From contig JPHH03000008.1 in NCBI GenBank assembly GCA_000750105.3, positions 558,001 to 622,000 of the forward strand: a DNA stretch of 64,000 nucleotides, in the 5' to 3' direction. Positions 10,259 through 19,507 of this stretch are shown here, piece by piece. The position numbers were made by a program, and so were the translations under genes. The stretch's first letter is position 1; every line of letters begins with the position of its first letter. The notes beneath the pieces are model-generated. The model did not search any database and was not told the origin of the DNA. It saw only the letters and a program-made list of their open reading frames with translations. This DNA comes from Tolypocladium sp. Sup5 PDA-1 (lineage: Eukaryota > Ascomycota > Sordariomycetes > Hypocreales > Ophiocordycipitaceae).

Positions 10259-12085
10259 TCATGTTCGATGCGCCAACCTCATCGCATCAGACAACCCCAG
10301 CTGCGCGGCCCAAAGCCTGTCCTCTTCCGACGCGTGCTCCTCAGCACCCCTCGCCAAGATCTTTTCCTTTTCCTCCGGCTTGATGAAGTACGGACCGTCC
10401 ACCTCACACTTGATGTCCACGTCCGGCAGTGTGCCGTGGATGAGAAACTCGCGAACATGTTTGGCGAGGCATGTAGAGTGTATCGCGGGAGAACAGTGTC
10501 CCATACCTTTAACCTCTATAAGGCGCGAGTCCTTGAATGTCCCCCTGGCGACGTGCGCAGATGCCAGCGGAGTGACGGGGTCGTATGTTTGGGAGAGAAT
10601 CAGCAGTGGGTGCTTCGTCTCAACTCTGGGGCGTGGCTTGAAGGTGTGCGTCTTGGGGATGCGCCACTGAGCCGTTTTGTAGTACTCTGCCCATCCCATA
10701 GAGGCAAAAATCGATTCGTTGAAATGAGGCAGAAGCATCTCGACTAGCTTTTCCTTCTGCGGCCAATGCTCTTTACCAGATGTTCCATCGTTGTTATGGA
10801 TAATCAAGTTATGGTCGACGAACGACGGATCGAAATGATCGTGGAGTCCATACGCCAACAGTGCCGCTGTCCCGTTTCCTTGCATAAGCCGCGCTATATT
10901 ATCGGCGAGCTCGTACCATTCCGCTGGTGAGTGCAACGCTCTGAACACCGCGTACAGCATCGTGTTATAGTCTAGGGTCCCGTATACCGTGTTGTTGATG
11001 TAGACGTTGATAGGGTCTCGGTGCAGGCTTTTTATAAAGCCCGTGACAGTACGCTGCAGGTCCTCTTTATTGTCTGCAAAGGAGGACAAGGTGCAGTTAT
11101 CGCCCGCCTTGATGCACTCGTCAAAGAAACCAGCAAGGGCGTTCTCCGAGTCGTAGTATTGCGTATGAGCCACTAATGATCCGTAAAATTCATAAAGGTC
11201 GGCAACGCCGTCGATAATGACCCTCTCCGACCGATCAGGGAACATCGTCGCATACGTTTGTCCCAAAAGCGTCCCGTAGCTCGAGCCCCAGTAGACCATA
11301 TCTTCCTGTCCAACAGCATCAAGGATGCTATTCATATCGGCGGCCGTCTGCGGGGTGTTGATGTATTTCCCGTGCTCCCCCATGGTATCAGCGCAGGCTT
11401 GAACAAAGTTCTCGGTCCAGGCATAGACCCCCGGGCTGTGCCGTATAGGATCCGGCACGAGCAAGGAGGACCGTTTGACGCGGGTCTCCTGGTCAGGGTA
11501 GCAGAGAGCGGCCGGCCGTGAGCCATTCACGCCCCGCGGATCAAAGCCCAATATATGGAGGTCTTCGCCGACGATGGCCTTGAGCCGCTTCCCAGCTAAA
11601 AGAACGAGTGCTACGCCGCTGCCACCGGGGCCGCCCGGGTTGACCAGCAGGTTCCGGGTCGCGTTCTTGCCGCGCAGCCGAATGAGCGGGATGCTAAAGG
11701 TCTTGTTGCCGGAGTTGTCCTTGTCGAATTGGTCCATTGGCACGTCGATGGAGGCGCACTCTAGCTTGTAGCCATCGGTGTCATGACAGTGCTTCCATTC
11801 GATGTGCTCCCCGTCATACTTGCGGCCGCCTTTGTGTTGATGGTGCTTCGAGCCGAGCGCGAGATAATTACACGCTTCACGGAAAAAGAGGACCACGGCC
11901 AGGGCAAACAGCAGCCGATAACATCGCTTGGGCCATCGCGTGGGCTGTTGCTGCGGGCGTGGCAGCTGGTTATTGTCTTCCCTGGGTAACTGCTGCTTCT
12001 CGTCCATGACGTCTACTGGATCAGCGTCGCAGTCAACAACACAACGGTTGCGGGGTGGCTTGTTTGCATAGAGAGCCTCAATCAA
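10259..12085 (-). CDS. Membrane-anchored TAP-like serine peptidase, alpha/beta hydrolase
   Basis: An uninterrupted 608-residue frame. It has an alpha/beta-hydrolase fold of the prokaryotic-type tripeptidyl aminopeptidase (SsTAP) kind, with a C-terminal TAP-like domain. NLLVNPGGPGGSG (145-157) is the oxyanion-hole region and ILGFDPRGVNGS (178-189) follows. Nucleophile Ser269 lies in GSSYG, the acid is probably Asp502 in QTYDPVTP, and the base is His530 in GMGHCSP. A single hydrophobic segment (CYRLLFALAVVLFF, about 55-68) follows an Arg/Pro/Gln-rich N-terminus, so I infer a type II membrane protein with the catalytic domain outside the cytosol; several NxT/S sites and cysteine pairs agree. The second in-frame Met at residue 27 (12007) begins MDEKQQLPRED and may be the real start. 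Substrate is unknown; removal of N-terminal peptides is inferred from the family. Confidence 0.82.
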   Translation of the reverse strand: MIEALYANKPPRNRCVVDCDADPVDVMDEKQQLPREDNNQLPRPQQQPTRWPKRCYRLLFALAVVLFFREACNYLALGSKHHQHKGGRKYDGEHIEWKHCHDTDGYKLECASIDVPMDQFDKDNSGNKTFSIPLIRLRGKNATRNLLVNPGGPGGSGVALVLLAGKRLKAIVGEDLHILGFDPRGVNGSRPAALCYPDQETRVKRSSLLVPDPIRHSPGVYAWTENFVQACADTMGEHGKYINTPQTAADMNSILDAVGQEDMVYWGSSYGTLLGQTYATMFPDRSERVIIDGVADLYEFYGSLVAHTQYYDSENALAGFFDECIKAGDNCTLSSFADNKEDLQRTVTGFIKSLHRDPINVYINNTVYGTLDYNTMLYAVFRALHSPAEWYELADNIARLMQGNGTAALLAYGLHDHFDPSFVDHNLIIHNNDGTSGKEHWPQKEKLVEMLLPHFNESIFASMGWAEYYKTAQWRIPKTHTFKPRPRVETKHPLLILSQTYDPVTPLASAHVARGTFKDSRLIEVKGMGHCSPAIHSTCLAKHVREFLIHGTLPDVDIKCEVDGPYFIKPEEKEKILARGAEEHASEEDRLWAAQLGLSDAMRLAHRT

Positions 12086-13283
12086 TGTAGGCGCGAAACG
12101 AGTAGTGGTGGGGATAACCTTTTGCAGTATAGTCGATAGAGCGAAATTGTTTATATAAACGATTGAAGTATATGGATATCACTATTATGCTATGTGCCGA
12201 AGACGACGGATTAGCTGCCTTTATCAGTGGGGGAGCCACGAAGTCAGACAATTTGCGGGGTCTCGGGTTGCTACGTGATCCGTTTACAGTACCCGTACGG
12301 AATATGCGCAGTGCTACTGGCCTTGACGCTGCGGGGAACCTAGGTATTACTCTCAACACCAAACTAACTTACGGACTAGTAAGGGAAGGTCATCGGCGGC
12401 TCCCGTCCTGCCTGTTGTATAATACTTTATGTGTCTCTGCGCTAACCCCGGGAGGGCAATAGATCATGTCATGGCATACTTGCTGCCTGCTCGCACAGCA
12501 GCCCTCATCAGCCAGATACAGCGAAACTTGGGATATTTTCTTCTTTGAGAGATCAAAGTTAGCATCGTGGAGTACTTCTCATCTTTAGAGGTAGAACTTC
12601 GCCATGGGATTGATGGATGGCCAGCGCCGGACGTGAGAATGTATCTGAGGCAGGGCAATTTGTACTCCTCGTCAACTCTGCACTGTCCTACGCTTATGAA
12701 TCCGCGGCAATGGGTGTTTAGAATACTTGAGTTTTCTTAGCACCCATCGCCGCAGAACGGGTGACGCTGCCGAACCCTACGTGTCACATTTAGAAATCCA
12801 CGCCTATATACGCCACTACTAGCTACATCTGAAGGAGTGTGCATTCCACTTTTGTTTAGCCCGTTCGGCCAACGCGATGTAACTATGACAGTTGAGAACT
12901 TGAGATGCGTGGATATGGCAATGTCAAGAGTATTAGAAAGGAGGCCGATTTCGCTCTTAGGTGTACACAAACAATGGAAGATTAATTCAGCACACTGCAA
13001 CAAACAACGATCGAAGTATATTAAGCATCGTGAGCAAAGTCCGCGGGTTCATGATCATATTATTTGTTTCTCATCCTATCAACCTGGTCGCACAAACGAG
13101 CCTCTGGGACTTTCAGCTGACGCATAACCAGGGGTTGTCGACAACCGGCGTGCGTGTTCCTTCCAACGACTGTACCAGTGAGACGAAAGTGGCGTACGTA
13201 TCCCATACATATTAAATAGCAACTACGCAGCTATATCGCGTCCACCTGCCAAGCGAGCTGCTTAATCGAACAGAGGTGCAAAC
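12086..13283. other. Gene-poor spacer, nothing recognised
   Basis: About 1.2 kb between the TAP-like peptidase start and the end of the ankyrin gene. It appears richer in AT than the flanking genes, with stop codons in all frames, and no open frame here shows a family. It may be degraded repeat or gene remnant; I could not identify what it came from. Confidence 0.4.
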
Positions 13284-14727
13284 TCATGTAGTGTCAGCGG
13301 TAGAGGTAGGGGCGCCTGCAGAGTTGTTGTCGAGCAGCTCACGCCGTCTCCTCTTCTTGTCAAATCTGTGCAACGTAAAGAGCGCTTTGAGCACAGGGAG
13401 ACCAGTCCCTGGCCACGCAACAATGTCCCGGAGTCTCTCTGGCCCCCCAATCGCGGGCGAGTCGACGCGCGCGCCGTACTTGGTCAGGTATGTGAGCGTG
13501 GCGATCAAGCTGTTTGGGCAAGCGAGCGGGCGACGGTATAGCGCGTGGTAGAGCGGCGTGTGCCCGTCCTCGTCTTCGAGGTTGGCGGGCACGCGGAAGC
13601 GCAGGAGGCCCAGGACCACCTCCTCGAGGTGGTAGCAGCTGGCGACGTGCAGGGCGCTCATGCTATCCACCGTGGACACGACGGGGTTGGCGGCGTCGGC
13701 GTGCTGTATCAGGAGGAGGCTCGCGGTGCTCTGGTGCCCGCACGACATGGCGTAGAAAAGGGGCAGGCATCCGTAGTTGTCGGCGATGGTGACGTCGGCC
13801 CCATGCTTGAGCAGGAGGGCCACCAGCCTGTCATACCCCTTGGCGGCCGCACAGTGCAGAGCCGTCCATCCGGCGTGCTCGTCGTCCGTCTTGGTGGGGA
13901 GGTTTGGGTCCGCGCCATACTCGAGCAGCTCCTTGACGGTCTTGTATACCCACATGCGCCAGAGCCGGTCGATGTTGTGCCGCCGCTTCTTCTTGTCGTA
14001 CATCTTGATGAGGCCGTTCAGGGGCCGCATCGGCCGGCGCTCCATGATGCCACGTGGATCACGGCGAGGCCGGGCCGGACGTGCAAGCCGCCGGCGTCGA
14101 CGAAGTTGGGATCGGCGTTCGCGTCCCCTATCAGGGCGCAGACGGTCTTGGGCATGGCATACTCGCACGCCATGATGAGAGCGTAGTCGACCAAGCGCGG
14201 GTTTGTCTCTTGCATCCGCAGCGCCACCACGCGGTACAGCGGGTGTAGTTCCTTGTAAAAGAACGGGTCGGGGCTCCGTGGCCCGTTTTCGAGGAGATAC
14301 GCGGCCATATGGGGGCTATCCTGGAGGACCGCCACGTGGAAGTATGTGGTGCCGCGGGAGAAGAAGATGAATCTTGTCGATATGCTGTATGAGTTCTGTC
14401 CTAGAGGGGAAGGGGTTTATAAAGCACCGAGGCGTATGAGCCTTACCGTGCCGGGCGAGTGCAGTGCTCGTTGTGCAGGAGGAAGTCTGCGATTCGCTCC
14501 AAGTCGACGCTGATGGCGTGTCGTATGAGACCCTGCAGACGCTTGTATTCTGGCTTCTCGTTCCGGTTCCTGGTGCTTCCGCAGAGGGCCCAGCGGAACA
14601 ACCGGTCGAAGAGGATGTTGTGGAGGAGGTTGCAGCAGCGGCTGAGGGAGCTTAGATCCTTGCGTCTGTTGGTGTCCTCGGCAATCTTCAGCACCAGCTC
14701 GATAGGGAGGTCCCGCATCCGGGTCAT
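13284..14727 (-). pseudogene. F-box/ankyrin-repeat protein gene, apparently frameshifted
   Basis: Exon 1 (14727-14447) encodes an F-box start, MTRMRDLPIELVLKIAEDTN, with LSSLSRCCNLLHNILFDRLF. An intron follows (14446-14385; GTAAGG, acceptor CATACAG), then ISTRFIFFSRGTTYFHVAVL and ankyrin repeats ending GLAVIHVASWS. Near 14030-14050 the frame is lost (stop after GRCGP), and a second frame continues from MRPLNGLIKMYDKKKRR to a stop at 13284 with more ankyrin repeats: ELLEYGADPNLPTKT, GWTALHCAAAKGYDRLVALL, SALHVASCYHLEEVVLGLL and GHTPLYHAL. One missing base would join the two frames, with no plausible 40-70-nt intron between. F-box/ankyrin proteins are expanded in fungi as predicted SCF ubiquitin-ligase adaptors. 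Either the gene is recently broken or the base is a sequencing error; the rest of both frames is intact. Confidence 0.7.
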
Positions 14728-15242
14728 CTTGGCATTCCTACGAAAGGGGGTTGGTGGTTGATAACAAAAGGGGTTCGTAGCAGACGCGGTTGATGAAGGT
14801 TGGTGGTTGAGGAAAATAGAAGCAGGAAGAAGCTTGTTTATTTTCACTAAACACGCGACTAAACAATTTCAAGGCGGTGAACCAGGGCGTAATAAATAGG
14901 CAGTGACTCACCTGTCTGGCAGCTGTAGGGCTCGAGTTGTTCAGTCTCGAGTGCAACAGACTTAGGGCACTGTGGCTCATCGTAGCTTACCCAACAGCAG
15001 GCCTCATGAAAACGCTCTCTGAAACTCTGCTTGTACCTTTGTGGTGGGTCGGGTGTAATTCTCGAGGTCTCTCGTTCGATTTCCTGAAAGCCAGGCTCGT
15101 GTAAGCCAATGTTGCGAGTGTGGATGTGTCTCTTATGGGCGCCTCGTTGCCGTCTTTTTTGCCGTCTATTTTTGGCCAAAGTCGACCTGTCATTACTGGC
15201 TTTACTTTAACCCGACAACAACTGAAGCACTACAATCAGGAA
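14728..15242. other. Spacer with one doubtful open frame
   Basis: This lies between the F-box gene start and the dead SDR gene. A minus-strand open frame, 15179-14859, has plausible composition (a basic start, then a cysteine-containing segment ending near a GTGAGT donor), but I recognise no family and cannot extend it. No other feature seen. Confidence 0.3.
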
Positions 15243-16156
15243 ATGGCACCAACTTGCCAGTCGCGTATACCACGTCCCCTCAACGTGTATAAACGCAAAG
15301 GATCCGACCTAATATATGCCCTTATCACCGGCGGCAGCGCCGGTATAGGCCGCGGCGTCGCTTGAGAACTTCTAAAACAGGGCTTTGGCGTTATCCTCCT
15401 CGGCCACCTTTCTGATAAACTCGACGACACGAAACAAGCTCTTGAGCGGGCAATACCTGGCGCTGCCGTGTGAACATCGTTGTGGACGCGCGGATGGCCA
15501 TGCTAGCCGAATTTAAAGACGCAGTCACGTCGCTGGATGGGCTGTAAGTCTCCATTCTCATGAACAACATTGGCGGCTGCCCCGTGGAGCTGCCGCCTCT
15601 ACGCAAGGTGGCGACCTACTCGTCCGCCGACGTGGACATTATCATCAACCAGAACGCGCGCTTCATGGCTCGACTCACCGCTCTGGTGCTGCCCGTCCTG
15701 AGCCGCAAGCCCGCAAACCCCGGTGAGCGGTCGCTAATTCTGAACATGAGCTCCAGAGCTCGTCGATATCCCCTACCTGACTATGTACGGAGCCACTAAG
15801 GCGTTCAACCTAGCCTTTAGCCGTGGCGTCGCAAGGGAGCTGGATATGTCAACCACGATGAGCCACGCCGATTACCTAGCTGTCATACCCGGCGACGTGC
15901 TCTCCCCAAGGAAACAGCAAGGGCGTACCTCAGAATACGCCCAGGTGGGACGACTACGGGCGCTGCCTTATGAGGACTGTGGATGGTACCGTAAAGCGCA
16001 AGATGCGGGACCTGAGCCCTTACTGGTAGCATGATCTTGAAAATAGGATTCTGCCGTGGCTGGACGAGGCTACGAGGACGAGGGAAAATCATAAAAGGTC
16101 ATCAAGGGGGAAAAGGATGCGTGGGATACGCACTATGCGAAGACCCGGCGAATTAG
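15243..16156 (+). pseudogene. Dead short-chain dehydrogenase (3-ketoacyl-CoA reductase / 17-beta-HSD type)
   Basis: Three frames must be combined to read a short-chain dehydrogenase. The NAD(P)-binding block ALITGGSAGIGRG (15319-15357) runs into a TGA (15363-15365) where the family has Arg. After AIPGAAV a GTGTG at 15468-15472 looks like a 2-bp TG duplication that both makes a TGA and shifts frame. The next frame has a TAA at 15545-15547, then MNNIGGCPVELPP, the Asn-containing NQNARFMARLT and ILNMSS. A further shift near 15755-15765 leads to YLTMYGATKAFNLAFSRGVA with the catalytic YxxxK, then LAVIPGDVLS. Remnants continue as RWDDYGRCLMRTVDGTVKRK, a TAG at 16027-16029, RILPWLDEATRTRE and KDAWDTHYAKTRRI to a TAG at 16154-16156. 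At least five lesions make it nonfunctional. Live family members act on acyl chains or steroids at the ER. Confidence 0.85.
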
Positions 16157-16495
16157 GCTCTCACACCACACACAACACAGGTGGCCACGACTATTCTGGG
16201 ACACCTATAAAAATGTAAATTTCAACGCCTTACTTCTGTCTGTCCGTAGGTATCCGTGGGTCCAGCTGAGTTGCCATCAAACTTAAAACCCGACCCCGCA
16301 TCGCCAACGACTGCGAGACAAACTCCGTCATCACGATCCCTTTGATAGCAAAATAGGATCCTAGAGGGCATTCATTACTTTAATATCTATTAACTACTCG
16401 AGTTCCGCCTAGGATCCTAGAGGCCATTCATTCCTTTAATATCTATTAAACACTCGAGTTCCGCCTGCGGACATTCATGCGCATGTGGATTAGAG
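16157..16495. other. AT-rich spacer containing a tandem duplication
   Basis: This lies between the SDR pseudogene and the lysine-rich orphan gene. Its main feature is the 56-bp tandem duplication annotated separately. The remainder has no recognisable gene. Confidence 0.45.
16355..16466. repeat. Perfectly abutting 56-bp tandem duplication
   Basis: Unit 1 is 16355-16410 and unit 2 is 16411-16466. Both begin AGGATCCTAGAGG and end CTCGAGTTCCGCCT. Comparing them base by base I count four differences. The second unit ends 29 bp before the ATG of the lysine-rich orphan gene, so it may affect that promoter. Confidence 0.9.
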
Positions 16496-17718
16496 ATGGC
16501 CAGCTCACTTGCGAGTCCTCCATCACATCAAGATGACGTCTGCTGCAATGGCGAACCGCCACCAGCGAGGATCGAGGCCATCATCAGATTCTGGCTAACG
16601 ACCGAAGAAAGTGAACAAATCTACCAGCAATTCCAAAGTTCATGCGTCCGAAACCGCCAGGTCTTATGGAGCGGCATGATCCGTGAAGTCGCCCAGCAAT
16701 GGGCCGACGACCGCGAGTTCCAGACACTCACAACCGCAATGGGGCCTCTCATGGACGTTTCTAATCCCCAATGTCCCCGTCACAAAAAGTCATCGGTAGG
16801 TTGGGGCAAGTACATCCATGGCGCTTCAGCTGTATTCGCCTGGTACATCTCCCAAGCGATGGATGTCGTCACCGTCTTGTCGCAACCTCCGCCACAGCGC
16901 TTCCATCCATCGGGACATGCGTACTATCAGACCATTGAGGAACCAATCATCAAGGGCGAATGGGGGAACAAAGCCATCGAGAAGATTGTGGTGGTCCATC
17001 CGACCGTGGGGGGAGCCGCCGACTTTACCTACGAAATGTGGCCGCATGACGAGTTCTCGTTGTGGACCGCTACCTTTGGTACGAAAGACATTACCATATA
17101 TTGGCGAATGATCAAGGGAGAGTCGCGGGAAAAGAAACCCAAGGTTTCAAAGGTCAAGGCGCGAGCCAAAGAGAGCGTTTCATGTTACTGACCGTTGGGC
17201 AGGAGGCAAAACCGAAAACCGAGGATGCCCCCACCGCTAAAACAGCTACCGATGCGAAGACAAAAAGGTCGGCAGAAATAACCATGAAAAAAAAGAAGGA
17301 GGAGGCTGTGAAGAAGGCCGCGAGGAGCGATGAAGCAGCACGGAGCATCACAGTCAAGAACCAGGCAACTTCAGCTGGGAGCAAGATATCAACCAAGGAG
17401 GAGTTGACAGTGGCCACAACTGCGACGAAGAAGACGAAGGAGAAGAAAAACAAGAAGAAAACGAAAGCTGTAGTCGAGCCTGAGATGGATAAGAATATGA
17501 ACAAGGCAAAATTGGCAGCTCCGTCCAAAATTGGCAAGAACACAAAGAAGGCGAAAGCGATGACGGCGAAGCCCTCCACGTCGGTCAATGGCAGCAAAAG
17601 CAAACCGCAAAAAAAAGTAACTTGCAAAGTCGCAAAGAACGAGGAGGCAAAGTATGAAATCAAAGAAAGATGGCAAGTCGGCAAATTTTATTTTCTAAGG
17701 TCAAGGGGTCCGGTGTGA
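16496..17718 (+). CDS. Orphan protein with globular N-half and lysine-rich C-half
   Basis: No family recognised. Exon 1 (16496-17143) encodes about 216 residues of mixed composition, including RIEAIIRFWLTTEESEQIYQ, GWGKYIHGASAVFAWYIS and DITIYWRMIKGES. Exon 2 (17203-17718) encodes about 171 residues that are extremely rich in Lys, Ala and Thr (runs such as MKKKKEEAVKKAAR, TKKTKEKKNKKKTK). The intron is supported by TTACTGAC..GGGCAG before 17203 and keeps frame. Two donors fit in phase 0, GTTTCA at 17144 and GTCAAG at 17153, giving 387 or 390 residues. Without splicing the first frame stops at 17191. The basic tail suggests nucleic-acid binding or nuclear or nucleolar location, which is inference only. 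It lies next to pseudogenes and a tandem repeat, so it may be lineage-specific. Confidence 0.55.
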
Positions 17719-18065
17719 TGAGATGTCCACGGCCGATAATGCTTCACATGTAGATTTATGGGTACCTTATATGAAGAGGAAGAGGAACAACGCCGCGAAG
17801 AAGACTGCGAAGAATTGTGAAGTAAAATATTGCCCTGTAGCATTCGCCTTGCCAACCGTCCTATGGGTAGGGATTGTATGCATATTGACTTGTGCTTCCC
17901 TCCGACCTGGTTCTCGGTGAGGGAGCGTGGCCCTAATGCAACGTCCCTGTGAGGTAGTTGTACCGAGACCAACAGGGGGATGGGGGTATAAGAATGGGTC
18001 ACCCCGCCATAACTTGCAACGCCGTCTGGTGCCGTCTCCCTAGTCTCTAGTCCGTATACTTCAGC
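17719..18065. other. Short spacer, nothing recognised
   Basis: About 350 bp between the lysine-rich orphan and the DUF7730-like gene. I see no coding frame or repeat; it should contain the promoter of the downstream gene. Confidence 0.4.
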
Positions 18066-19335
18066 ATGCGTCGCCTTCGAGAATGGATTCACAAGCACAG
18101 GCAAACGGAGCAGGCCAACACATCGCAGCCACCGGTGCCATCTCTCCCCTCTCTTCCCGCGTGGCAGGAAATAGAAACGATCCCTCCAGCGTCGCCGACG
18201 CAGCCTGACGCCGCCCTGTTCCAATTGCCTCCAGAACTGCGCCACCGGATCCTGCTCGAGGCGTTTGGCAATGGCACGGTTCACATGGACCTGCGCTATC
18301 GACCTCCGCTGCACACCTTCCAGACCAGCGGAGGCCGCGAACCATCGCACGGGGGATACCCTCCGCTGCTAACCAGATGGGGCACCCGTCCGCCGCAGGA
18401 GCCCGAACCGCGCAGCTCCCAGTGCGCCTGGAGGTGGTATAGCTGCCGCTGCCACCGTAACCAGCCCTGCTACGAGTCTCCGCCGTGTAGAGATGGGTGC
18501 CTCAGTGGTGAGGCCCATTGCCCCGGGTGGTCCTTCACGGGTTTCGTCCCCGATGAGTGCTTCCTCGGCGTTGTGGGCTTTTTGCTGTCGTGCAAGCAAG
18601 CGTATGTATTTGTACCTATCATTGTTATACATGACGCCACTCCGCGGACAAAACTAACCGGTTTCTTTCTGTAAAATTAGGTACAATGAGGGTGTGGCTG
18701 TTCTATACTCGAAAAACACCATCTTTATAGAAAGCCAGCCGCTCATCGACGGGCTCCTCCGGCAAGGTCTTGTGCCCGATGCACCTAGACTCACCGGCCC
18801 GGGCATACGACTGGTTACTTCGTTGCACATGAGATGGGACTTGAAGCTCTTCTCCAGCGAAGGCGGCTCGCAACAAGACGAGGATCGAGCGCGGTTCGCC
18901 AAAGGCCTCGAGTTACTGCCGCGAGCCTTCCCCAGCTTGCGCCAGCTACATCTAATATTCGAGGAAGACTTATACGAGTTTATGTGTCCCTGTCCATCAG
19001 ATAACATGGACGAGATCAAAGCTGCCCTCTTGGACCCCCTTGTCGCGGCGAGTACTCGATTGGCGCTACAGGACTTCTCTGTTGCGATCCCAAGCGGCCT
19101 GTTTTCCAGCCTTAAATCTGTCGCGAACCAGCCGCGAACCACCGAAAATATCGGCCGCATCAAGAAAAACAACGTCTGGGACTTGCAGCTGTGGTACCCA
19201 TTCGCGGACCCGCAGCACGAGCATGGGCGGCCAGGAAAGGGAGTGTGGATCAAGTACGGGCCTGAGACCACCTTCAGCTGGCGGCCCGACGGCACTATCA
19301 TGGATTCTAGGTTTCACGCTTCCGTCCTGCTCTGA
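18066..19335 (+). CDS. DUF7730-like / F-box-like fungal protein of unknown function
   Basis: A 396-residue protein from exons 18066-18601 and 18681-19335, with intron 18602-18680 (GTATGT..AATTAG). The join gives LSCKQA-YNEGVAVLYSKNTI. The pattern LPPELRHRILLEAFGNG at residues 55-71, followed by a cysteine-rich insert and then CKQAYNEGVAVLYSKNTIFI, is typical of the large fungal family in which a degenerate F-box-like helix precedes a beta-rich domain (annotated DUF7730). These proteins are numerous in Pezizomycotina and have no established biochemical role. The cysteine/tryptophan segment between them (CAWRWYSCRCHRNQPCYESP) might bind metal or form disulfides, which is inference. The gene is intact, unlike its ankyrin and SDR neighbours. 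Confidence 0.7.
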
Positions 19336-19507
19336 GTGCCTGGAGACAAGATGCCAGTTATTGCAAAAGATGGGCTCGCCCGCCCGCGTCTGTGTTTCTT
19401 GGCGGGCAGATACTAGTTCTCACGTCCATAAAAAGCGCATTACTTCGTGAAAGTCACTTGGATTGTTGAATGTAATACATGTACTGCTCGCACGGGAATA
19501 TATACTG

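Noticed and set aside
13284..14168. Treating the second ankyrin frame as an independent gene starting at MERRPMRPLNG.
   Set aside because: The upstream F-box/ankyrin frame runs straight into it and one base would join them, so a single broken gene explains both better.
14859..15179. A minus-strand open frame of 106 codons with a basic start and cysteine-containing end next to a GTGAGT donor.
   Set aside because: Composition is plausible but no family, no partner exon and no clear start could be established, so it is not listed as a gene.
17154..17684. A minus-strand open frame of 176 codons reading as a Phe/Leu/Ser-rich, membrane-like protein.
   Set aside because: It is the complement of the lysine-rich C-half of the orphan gene; AAG/AAA codons read backwards as CTT/TTT give a false hydrophobic protein. 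No start context or family supports it.
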